Below the pieces are notes generated by a model, which worked only from the letters and a program-made list of their open reading frames with translations, had not been told where the DNA came from and did not search any database. Made by a program: the position numbers and the translations under genes. From Uranotaenia lowii (lineage: Eukaryota; Arthropoda; Insecta; Diptera; Culicidae), in assembly GCF_029784155.1 (NCBI RefSeq), contig NC_073692.1, positions 366,339,160-366,403,159 of the forward strand: a stretch of 64,000 bases of DNA, read 5' to 3'. The first letter of the stretch is position 1. Each line of letters starts with the position of its first letter. Of the stretch, positions 47,559 through 56,815 are shown piece after piece.

Positions 47559-47581
47559 AATTCATTTTTATATATATAGAT
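45564..47581 (+). mobile_element. CTAGCTGACCCGG element with GACA tail, copy 3 (longest)
   Basis: It starts CTAGCTGACCCGGTGTGCTT and ends with (GACA)n at 47,526-47,558, then AAATTCATTTTTATATATATAGAT, exactly as copy 1. The interior holds about ten diverged tandem units anchored on CCATTTGCTTGA...GAGTTATG near 46,046, 46,132, 46,338, 46,487, 46,607, 46,755, 46,906, 47,052, 47,190 and 47,347, most spaced about 120-157 bp. Each unit also holds a CCCCTCCC block and GGAGGGAGGGGT. A C-run lies at 45,929-45,944. No coding capacity. Confidence 0.8.
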
Positions 47582-48524
47582 TCATGTTTTGCAGTTAGCT
47601 TGCCATGGAATGAAAATTAAGGATTCATTTTAATCCTGAAAAAATCTGTGAAAATTTCAAAAAACAATTCGATTTTCTTCATGGACACTGCACGTATGCC
47701 CCGGATTTTATTTTTGCAGATAATGTTTATGATCAAACATGAAATTCCAGCATTGAAACATAAAAATCCAACATGAAACAGAGCAATAATAAACAATTAT
47801 AAATAACAGTAGTTTACAGCATTTTTGAACTAAGTAAACTGAAGATCACTTTCAATTCAAATAAAGCTTTAAAAAAAATCTCAGTCGAATAGTTCTTGAG
47901 TTATGCTCCAAATATGAAATTTTGAAAAAAGAAAAATAAATTCTTATACTTTGATTTTCATATCTCAGAGACTGTATAGTAATAATTAAAAATCTCTTTT
48001 TGCATGTAGAAGGTGAATAAATTTGTTATCGATCTTTTGAACTTCATTTTTGCTTACGATCAACGAATTATTGATATTAGTGAATTTATGATTTAAATAA
48101 TGATAAATTGCGCCTTTTTTAAGAGAAAATTTTGTTTAATCGACAGTTTTAAATTCAATGGTGACATTTTAAAAATCTGATTTTATATGAATCTTGAAAA
48201 CAAAGATTTCGAGTGGTTATTCATAAAAATCGGTTAAAAATTCAAAAAGTTATGGTTTGTTTACCACAACAGAACTTTAGATTTTTTTAAAGTAATTTAA
48301 CGAACCTCAGTATACAAATCTTAATAAAGGAAGAATTAAACATGATAAATCTCACTCAATCCAAGCTTAAATTGATCATTAGCTTACCAGAAGGTCACAT
48401 GTCAAATTTCATAAATATTTGACTATGGGAAAGGGTTGCTTGGATCTCAAGCGTAAATGCGATTTCAAGGTATATTGCTCGGGAGGAACAAAAATACTGG
48501 ATTATTGTTTATAACTTTTTCTAT
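47582..48524. other. AT-rich stretch, no supported feature
   Basis: No gene, RNA or repeat was recognised. Confidence 0.4.
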
Positions 48525-48844
48525 CACTGGCCGTTTGCTTTTTATGAAAAATTTTCTTAAAGCCTAAGTTGAGATATATTTTTCATTGGAAGACTGCGAC
48601 TCAATTGGCCTTGAAACAAAAAAGTTATTGCGATTCATAGATTGTATTTTGACCGAAAAATGTCGTATAAAACGCAATGCGTAAAATGTTCTCATTGCGA
48701 TTTAGACAATTTGGGGCCAAAATAAAATCTTTGAACCGCAATAACTTTTTTGTTTCAAGGCCAATCGAGATGCAGTCTTTCAATGAAAAATAAATCTCAA
48801 CTTAGGCTTCGAGAAAAAAATTCATAAAAAGCAATCGGCCAGTG
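48525..48844. repeat. Foldback element, about 135-bp arms
   Basis: The left arm from CACTGGCCGTTTGCTTTTTA (48,525-48,662) pairs imperfectly with the right arm ending CAATCGGCCAGTG (48,712-48,844). Shared blocks include CCTAAGTTGAGAT, GGCCTTGAAACAAAAAAGTT and GATTGTATTTTGACC against its near complement. The spacer is about 50 bp. No target duplication was recognised. Confidence 0.7.
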
Positions 48845-51103
48845 AAGAAAATCGGTTAGTAAAGTTCACGATTTTTCAAAATTTTGTAATTAAGTGATAT
48901 TATTAATTCCTACTAGCCATGAGCTCACGAATAGAAAAACGGATTAATCAAACATGATCAACAACTCCACTCAAATACGATTGAGAAATTTTAAATTTAA
49001 ATTTCAGTTTTGAAATAGGTTAAGGAGTCACACACAAAACCGCAAAGAAAATTTTTGTAATGAACTGAAATGAATCTTCTTTTCGTAGAAACTGTGAACT
49101 ATAGCTATAAAATACATATCACATTCAAAATTTTATCCATTAATAAATTACAAATTACAAATTACAATTATCAAGATTCACGATTTTTGGAGTCTTAGAA
49201 TGAATTCGAAATTAATAGGAAATTTCTTCTGTAACCTCAGTTCAGTCAATTAACAATAAGGAATCAATATAAGATGTTTAATTAGAATTCAGTTTAGAAT
49301 AAAATTTGATAGTTAACAATATTCAATCAGAATCAGGAGCGTAGCAACTGCTTCAATATCCCAAACCAGAGTGTTGAGTAATTTTACGCATTTTAAAAAA
49401 TAAAGGAATCGGAAACTTCAATTGGCAAAGAAACGAAAAAAGGGAATAGAAAGTTTTTTTTTGCAATCCAACCCCAAAGGTAAGCTAGTTTTTGAATTAG
49501 TAATCTATAAAGCTTCTTTTCTGGATTGAAACTTTTGAGAATACTTTTTTAACACAATTTTCACGGGATGAGGGAACGGGGTAAGATGGCTCATGCCGTT
49601 ATTTTTGAAAATACGCTAAGCTATGGCTTCGAATAATTTCTTTTTTCAATTTTAATGTGGCAAACAAGCTTTTCTATCCTTGCTCAGGTGAAAAATTCAC
49701 TAAAACGACTTTATTTCTTAGTAACAGATGGTTGAATCGAATCTGCGTGAAATTTGTTAATTTTCATGTTTAACATATATGGTTTTATGGTCAACCAGCC
49801 TGCGCGATCTGATAAAACTGTAGTTTATTATTTTTCCACGCTTATGCACTTTCGGAAAACTATAAATATTTAGTTGAAATTCACTAACTTCCCATAAGTT
49901 TTAACTTAAAACAATAATATCGAAATTGGGGCAGAATGCCCGCATGACCACGTGTTTGACGCTCAAGTTTGAATGCTGTTAACTTTTGGAGATAAACCAA
50001 ATATAAAAAGAAAATGTCTTTTTTTGTATTTGCTGACTCCTGAATGACGATAAGAATGAATAAATATTACAAATTTCTTAAATTTTCAGGTTTCAAAGGT
50101 GCACCAATATTTGGTTCGAAAAAGTCATTTGAAGCCATGTTTGCCGGGATATTAACCAAGAAATTGCATTTCGTTGCCTACTTGAAGGCGTTTTACCTAT
50201 AAGGATAACAAAAAGTGTATTTCAAAACGCGAAATATTCGATAATTTTTTATACACCCAATAACTTGTTTTGAAAATATAGTAAGTTTACAAAAATACGA
50301 TGCGCATGTTTCAAAACATTTGATGTTTTAATTATTACATTCCTCATAATGATTGTTCCATTTCTTACCACCCTTTCTGTATAGTGGGTTCTGTCCACTA
50401 ATTTTGGCGTTCTACCCCATGGTGCGTTTTTAAGGTGTTTAAGTTTTTCACAAAAATATTATCAAAACTGCGTTTTTATCATTTATTTTTAAAGGTAAGA
50501 AGTAAATCAGTTCTCTAAATCGTCGTAAACGTTCAATTTGGTTATTGATTGGTATCGCTGTGGACAGCGAACACGCTTAACTGGTGCGGTTTTTACAGTT
50601 TTCCCCTAATTTTTGTTTCCTGCTACTTAATCCGACCCGATTTCTGAAGTCAAATATTTGTGCGTTTTAAAGTCGTTTTATTTCAGTTTTCAGTTAACAG
50701 ATTTAATCTGAACTTTCAGCTCTTGAACTTTATTTTTTATTCAAATCTTAGTGCAAAACTTGTGTATTTGAAATGATTGAAGAGTTTTCTGTTTCTCTAG
50801 GTTAATGCAAGATTTATAACTGTTTTGAATAGTGTCAGACTTATGGATAAATTCATAAGCCGTTTGACATTTTCCTGGGATTTTTGTCCTTAAATCATTA
50901 TTATTATTTGGTAGAGATTTTTCAAAAGTACAATTTCCCAAAATAAATACTGGATTTAACAGAGTAAAATAAAACATTCGAAACACTTTGAAGGTGTAAA
51001 GATTATAAGAGCATTTTTTATTAAAGCTTTCTGTTGGTTTTCTTGATATGACGAAGTGGTTTTGAAATTTCAGTTTTGAATTATTATTCTTTCAATATCT
51101 TAA
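48845..51103. other. AT-rich stretch, possible old MITE phrases
   Basis: GGGAACGGGGTAAGATGGC near 49,571, GGGGCAGAATGCCC near 49,927 and TTCTACCCCATGG near 50,410 resemble the recurring G-rich phrases of MITE A, but terminal repeats could not be defined. No gene was recognised. Confidence 0.35.
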
Positions 51104-51353
51104 ATGAGGCCCAGAAAGTCAAAGGGGTATATAAGTGCCAAAATGATCGATTTTGAGTAAATCATGGCAAACGATTTTTCATATTTAAAACTACGTTTTG
51201 CGATTATTCAAATTTTTAGAATTTTATTTACATACGGAAGAAGAAAAAAAATTTAAAAATGTTTGGGAAATAACCAAATACACCAACCTAAAAATGTGTT
51301 TTCTCGAAATTAGCTTTAATGCACTTATACCCCTTTGACTCCAAGGACCTCAT
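51104..51353. mobile_element. 250-bp MITE with ATGAGG...CCTCAT ends
   Basis: The left end ATGAGGCCCAGAAAGTCAAA (continuing GGGGTATATAAGTGC) and the complement of the right end, ATGAGGTCCTTGGAGTCAAA (continuing GGGGTATAAGTGC), form imperfect inverted ends of about 33 bp. Non-coding interior. The target duplication is unclear. Confidence 0.75.
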
Positions 51354-52169
51354 ATATAAAAATGAAGGCGATTTTCGAAGACACCAGTCGAAACCGACCG
51401 ACTTTTTTTCTTCTCTTCAGCTTTCTGTCACAAAGCGAACCTTCCTTCACGAATTTCGTCTTTAAACTGACTCGTTCATTCTTTTCCATCGTGTTCGTTT
51501 CTTCTTGGTCACTTTTACCTCTACCAAGCATTCCTCGCCGTATAAAGCATTTTAACGATTCGTCCTGTCAATCTCGAAGGGTTGATCAATTTGCTAATGG
51601 CAATATCAAATAGGGGTGTCTATAATTATGATTCCTTCAACTTATTTATTCTGATTATCTACTTATTCTCATCTTATTTCCTACAACACCATCGCTTCAA
51701 AAAAGGTGGTCAAAATGACGTAAAATTTGCTACCCGAGTGTGTTTTGGTCCGGAGATGGTTTATATAATTATTTCAAGTGCCTCGCATTGTATGAAAAAG
51801 GTGCTTCCATACAAATTCAATCCAAAAAAAAGGCCAAATCTTAAACTATTTTATGTTGATTTTTGTAAAAATGGATTCAAATGCATGATTGGACAAAAAA
51901 AAAGCATGACCCCTATCATTTTTAAACGAGGGGCTCTGGAACAAAAAAATTGAAAATATTATTTAATAATTATCCAAATGTTATAAATAAATCTATTTTC
52001 TGAACGAATCATCGCACTTTTTCAAGGGAGGCCACAGTTTCGCTTTTAAAACGGGATGCTCTCATACAAAGATTATAGAAAAAAAAAGAATTCAAACTCA
52101 AATTATTTTCATATAAATTGGAGGCCGAACGAGTATCAATATAAACAAAAGAGGATTCACTGTACCAAA
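51354..52169. other. Non-genic stretch, no supported feature
   Basis: Short frames of 90-120 codons overlap on the plus strand (51,335-51,953), but they are AT-rich, low in complexity and show no domain. Confidence 0.35.
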
Positions 52170-52540
52170 TTAACACGTTCGTCGCTTTGGACCCATATTC
52201 GTGTGACGGGTGTGTTCCCTGGCAAGCTCCAGGGAACGTGTCACGCTCTTTGTCTCAAGTGAGCCGCTCAGTTTAGTCACACGTTGTAAATCTGCAGTTC
52301 TCCTCCTCAACTTTTACGCTCCGAGCATTTCTTTGGGCCCCCATTTTGGTAGTTTTTTTAGTCGGGCCAAAAAAAATTCTCGGAGAGAGAAAGAAAAAAG
52401 GGAGAAATCCAAGATTTGCAACGTGTAGCTAAACTGAGCTGCGAAATTTAGTGAGAGAGCGTCAGACGTTTTTGTGACGAGGCCTCCCAGTTAAAACACC
52501 CGTCACCCGAATATGGGCCCCATGGCGACAAATGCGTTAA
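52170..52540. mobile_element. TTAA MITE family E, copy 2 (large foldback)
   Basis: It begins TTAACACGTTCGTCGC and ends GGCGACAAATGCGTTAA. The two halves pair with one another through GTGACGGGTGTG/ACACCCGTCAC, GTTTAGTCACACGTTG and CTCTTTCTCGG-type blocks, so the whole 371 bp can fold back on itself. Each half resembles one end of copy 1 at 19,611-19,816. Confidence 0.8.
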
Positions 52541-52761
52541 CACGTTCGTCGCCATTGCATCCATATTCGGGTGACGGATGTATTTCCTGGGGGGGCCTGT
52601 CACATCAAAAAGTGGTTGACGCTCTCGTACTCAAGTTTGCCGCTCAGTTTAGCCACACGTTGCAAATCTGAGAACTCTCCCTCTTTTCTTTCTCGCTCCC
52701 AGAATTTCTTTGGGCCCGGCTAGTAAAACTACCAAAATGAGCGTAGCTACGAACATGTTAA
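52537..52761. mobile_element. TTAA MITE family E, copy 3, sharing TTAA with copy 2
   Basis: It begins TTAACACGTTCGTCGCC at 52,537 and ends ACGAACATGTTAA at 52,761. Its first TTAA (52,537-52,540) is also the last TTAA of copy 2. Read in reverse it matches copy 1 at 19,611-19,816 (CCAAAATGAGC, GCGAGAAAGAAAAGAGGGAG, CCATGGCGAC-like end). About 225 bp. Confidence 0.8.
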
Positions 52762-52792
52762 GAAAACAAACACGTTTCGATGCGAGTTGCGA

Positions 52793-53130
52793 CCAAGGTT
52801 GCCGAAAAAAAATTCTGTGTTTTTGAAAAAAAAATCTGACTTTCTGTGATTTTATCCAAAAATTCTTTGATTTCATCAAAAATTCATGATAAATTGGTTC
52901 TTTTCAACATTTCAGTTGTGAAAAATCAATTAACATTACCAATATTATCATACTTTTCTTATTCAAGGAAAACCATCTTAATTTTATATTGTCCAAAAAA
53001 AAATTATCCATTCAAAATTCAAAAATTCTGTGAAATCTGTGAAAATTCCAAAATTCTGGATTCTGTGATTAAAATTTGCTCAAAATTCAGTGAAATTACA
53101 GATTTTTTTCTGTGATTTCGGCAACCTTGG
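52793..53130. mobile_element. MITE with CCAAGGTTGCCGAAA ends
   Basis: CCAAGGTTGCCGAAA opens it and TTTCGGCAACCTTGG closes it, perfect inverted ends of about 15 bp. Looser CTGTGATTT symmetry continues inward. TTGCGA lies directly outside both ends (52,787-52,792 and 53,131-53,136), a candidate 6-bp target duplication. About 338 bp, very AT-rich, non-coding. Confidence 0.75.
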
Positions 53131-53754
53131 TTGCGACTAATTGAATTGAAACCCTCTAGTACATTGAAATGAAGATTTTGAGCACCATCAGTTGAAAATG
53201 ATTGATTCGATTTGAAATTTGAAATTCGAGGTATTAAGATGGTCGTATGAAAGTTGAACGTCTCTATTATTTGAGAGCAGAGTTGCAAGATTTCAGATAA
53301 TCATCTGAACGTGATACTCAATGCAATGAGTATCAATCAAGCAGCACACTGAAATTCGTTGTGATACTCGATGCAATAATTTTGGAATGAAATTCATTGA
53401 ACATCACATCCTGTCAAAAATCACGAGCACAGTTTTGTCCCTTCATCCCTCTAATAAACAACCCTACTTTTTTCCCCACTTTTTTCGTATGGTAACTTGG
53501 GTGATGGAAAAATGATAATATTCTATGAAGAAATGGAAAATAAATTCATTGTCGACAACATCTATCATTATTTTACTTTCAATAAACCATAGGTAGCAAA
53601 CGTAGTTTGAATTTCGAATAAGTCGGCTTACTTTATTGATCTAAGTCAGTTTACTACACACACTACGAAAAAAATCTGTAGAATCACATCACATGTGATG
53701 TAAACAACAATATTACCAAACTTTCCAACATTGTTCTTACCAATAGGCCTTTAC

Positions 53755-53835
53755 AATGGAGAGTCCAGCAGTGAAACGTGAAAATATTGTTCGGTGCTCA
53801 ATTTTTCACGTCTCACTGCTACACCGTCTCTATTG
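53755..53835 (+). ncRNA. Pre-miRNA-sized hairpin, unproven
   Basis: AGCAGTGAAACGTGAAAA (from 53,767) pairs with TTTTCACGTCTCACTGCT (to 53,820) with one internal mismatch, around a loop of about 18 bases that can pair partly itself. Partial pairing extends outward (GGAGA with TCTCT). Stem length and loop size fit a miRNA precursor, but a tiny foldback repeat is equally possible. Confidence 0.35.
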
Positions 53836-54999
53836 AATTCGATAAAACCAGAGAGGCGGTTTCTCGTGTAAACAATATAAGCAGTTCAATTGAAATTCGC
53901 TGATCTGTGTTGTAAATTGTGGAGTGCTAAAACTACGGTGAAACCCGGTTTTAAAAGGTAGAAAACTTTGGATGCTTGGTCACTCCACAAACCTTGAATA
54001 TTCATGTGAGAAATGTTTTGTCATGGTGTTTTATGAACAATGTTTCTGATTTTTTTCGGAGATTGCATTGCCATAACTTGTGCTTGTTTATAAACATATG
54101 TGAAAATGTATCAAAACAAACGCGAACAGGATAAAATTTTCAACAATTCGGTCAGAAAGATAAAAAATATTTTAAGGTAACCTTTAATATTAGGATTTAT
54201 TATGATCTCCAAATCGTTGAGGGATAGATTAAATGACTTTGGTTCAATATGTAACTAATTATACATGATAACACATTCTTCATTCAATGTATAATGGGAA
54301 AAGGGAATAAAATTGATTTGTATTTGAATGCCTATTACCGGCTTATGATATTGAACCCTCAAAGTTTTTATAAATAAACTTATTGAATGTTAATGAAAAT
54401 TTTTAATCGTTTATTAATTAGGTTATCGACCGTTTATCGATCATTTTTTTTTGTTTAATGTTTTATCTTTGGCTATTTTTCGGTCTTGAATTTCAAGAAA
54501 ACAACTTTCAAATAGAAAGTTGATTGCTTGAAATCCAAGAACGAAAAATAGTTTTTTTATCCATATTCTTTTTTTTAACTTTGTTTACCTAATCTGGAAA
54601 AATAGTCTTAGTGTTTATTAAATATTGCATGGAATTTTTTATTCTGATTCCGATTTTTTAAATCCATACATGGGAACTGGATTTTTTAAAAATCTGTATT
54701 TAAAATCAGTTTTATGAACTTCGAATAATTTTATCTATTAATCTATGTAGATTCAAGCCAATTTTCGTTTATTCGCCTTCAATAGACTCAGTCTTATCAA
54801 CACATTGCGGCCAAATACGAGATATCTTGTTTCCACAGAAATAGAACTTAAATTATATGAATTTGATAATCTTTATTTTACAAAATTGAACACAACACCA
54901 GCGGTAATGCAAAGAATCAAACATTATTTGTAAAATTTGTTTCAGTGATTTCTAGCATATGGAAAGCCGACATTATGGTTTTCCTGGCATTAATTTCTT
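53836..54999. other. AT-rich stretch, no supported feature
   Basis: No gene or repeat was recognised. A small inverted pair, TTTCGGTCTTGAATTTCAAG against CTTGAAATCCAAGAACGAAA, lies at about 54,478-54,547. Confidence 0.35.
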
Positions 55000-55995
55000 C
55001 GTGGTCCTTGATGTGTTAAGACCAAGACAGCTGTATTTGACATGGATGCCTTTTAGTTTATGTTGTTAGATTTGCATACATTTTTACATGTTGATTGTTT
55101 TTGCCATATTCACGTTATTGTGCATCGGATTGAAATTAACATTTGCAATCGACAATTGATTTGACGGACAATTTAATTTAAATAATTGTAAAAATGGTAA
55201 AGGGGTCGTCCATTCAAAGAAAATACTTTTTTTTGGGATATTGACAATATTATGAATTTGATTGATTTGTAAATTTTCACATGGGAGTTTGAATACATTG
55301 CCTTTTTTCAGAAGTTGTTCCTATCGGAATTGATTTTGTTTACTTTTTTTTTCAATCTAGTGCAATGGATTTTTCTCATCTATGTACATAAAAAGCAATA
55401 TCCGTTTGTTTGTAATCAATAGGCTCAGCCGTCTTAAGACCTTGAGAGCTGAATTTTGGCATGAGTGATCATTGGGACCAGGAATGATGATTTTTTTTAG
55501 ATTTTCGGATGGCACCTTTCGAAGAGCGTCATTTATACAACACAAATTCTGGTTAAGTGATATTTTCGTTATAATACACCGGATTCAGACAAAACTTTGA
55601 AAATATGAGTTTTTAAGGGTGAACAATTGATTTCAATAATCTAATTTCGTGTCAGAGGTCATTCAAAAGGGTGTCTATATGAACTGTTCACTGTTTCTTT
55701 TGCGGTATTGACGATAACATAAATTGGATTGTGATCAAAAATTACATATTGGTGTTCTAAGAGACGACGGATTGATATCTGGTGTCAAATTTTGAGTCAA
55801 GGGTCTTCAAAAGTGGTTTACCCTATAATTGTTTACTGTTTGTGCGTCATTGTCGTGATTATGTATCGGATTTGAATGAAAATAGGCACATGATAGAGTT
55901 TTTGAGGACGGAAAATTGATTTCAGGTATCTTATTTTGTGAAAGAGGTCAGCAATACTGTTTTGTTTGATAGACTATCAAAAGGGTCGTTCAATG
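55000..55995. repeat. Diverged tandem repeat, unit about 145 bp, block 2
   Basis: Units recognisable by AAAGGGGTCGTCCAT (55,199), GAAGAGCGTCATTTATACAA (55,521), AAAAGGGTGTCTATATGAAC (55,666), AAAAGTGGTTTACCC (55,809) and AAAAGGGTCGTTCAATG (55,978) are the same family as block 1 at 38,330-40,250. Most carry GTTCACTGTTT-like and CATCGGATTTGAATGAAAAT-like parts. More diverged than block 1. Confidence 0.7.
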
Positions 55996-56103
55996 TTGTC
56001 GTAAAATCCACCCCAATTACAATTCAAACACAAACTCGTCCTCAAGTCTCACAGAACTTAAATGCGAAACGGACAACAAGCAATCTTCTTATAATAAATA
56101 ACA

Positions 56104-56109
56104 TTTATT
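56104..56109 (-). terminator. Poly(A) signal AATAAA for the minus-strand exon
   Basis: AATAAA on the minus strand lies about 50 nt downstream of the stop codon of the exon at 56,159-56,379. The spacing suits a short 3' untranslated region. Confidence 0.5.
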
Positions 56110-56158
56110 CAACTGGGGGCAATTAATTTTCTTGGCCTTCCATATTTATAAATACAAA

Positions 56159-56379
56159 TCACTTTAACTTTTTTCCTTTAAATTTCTTCTGAAGTTCCGG
56201 ATCTAAAGTAGAGTAACAACTTATGGCCTCTTCCAGAATTGCATCTACTGCCTCTGCTGCTCGGAGACCTCCGCAAACAAACCGGAAAAAGAGCTTCAAC
56301 TTATTTCTCGTAAAATTGTTTTGATGTAACGATTTGACTGAACACTTTTTTACATTTCTGTGTGCTTGTTTTTGACACT
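56159..56379 (-). CDS. Candidate 3'-terminal coding exon of an unknown gene
   Basis: On the minus strand a frame is open from 56,386 to the TGA at 56,161-56,159. It encodes a protein-like basic C-terminus that contains KLFFRFVCGGLRAAEAVDAI, then EEAISCYSTLDPELQKKF and a lysine-rich end. There is no suitable start codon, but an acceptor-like ATACAG precedes 56,379, and AATAAA follows the stop by 50 nt, so it looks like the last exon of a spliced gene running leftward. Upstream exons were not found. It lies 0.45 kb from the hAT transposase, on the opposite strand. It could belong to the hAT element, to a host gene carrying the element in an intron, or be chance. I recognise no family. Confidence 0.45.
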
Positions 56380-56815
56380 CTGTATTTTATATGACATTAT
56401 CGCGTTTAGTGTTATGTGGTTTTAATAAAAAAGAAGCCTTATAAATGACGGAGTTATTTATAAGGGGTTATTCATTAGGAAACCTTTATCTTCAGTTTTA
56501 TTTGAAATTTATTAACTTGGACGTAGCTTTATAGTTACATACACAGCAGTTACATGACGAAATACTACATTGGGTCATCGTGTTCTATGTTATTTAATAT
56601 AAGTGTGATTCAATTTCAATGCTGTTAATGATTCAGATTAGTTTTGCTGTGTATGACAACGTATACAAATGTATAGAAAGCGCCTGAAGATAGTATTGTT
56701 TAATTCAGTTTACCTAAGTTAGCTTGTCATTCGGTTTACTATAAATTAAGACATTTATAAATCATCCATATATTATTATTGAAAAACGATTACGATTATT
56801 TCATTTTCAGAGAAA

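Noticed and set aside
51335..51953. Plus-strand frames of 92 and 123 codons
   Set aside because: Low-complexity, AT-driven composition, no domain and no conserved-looking motif.
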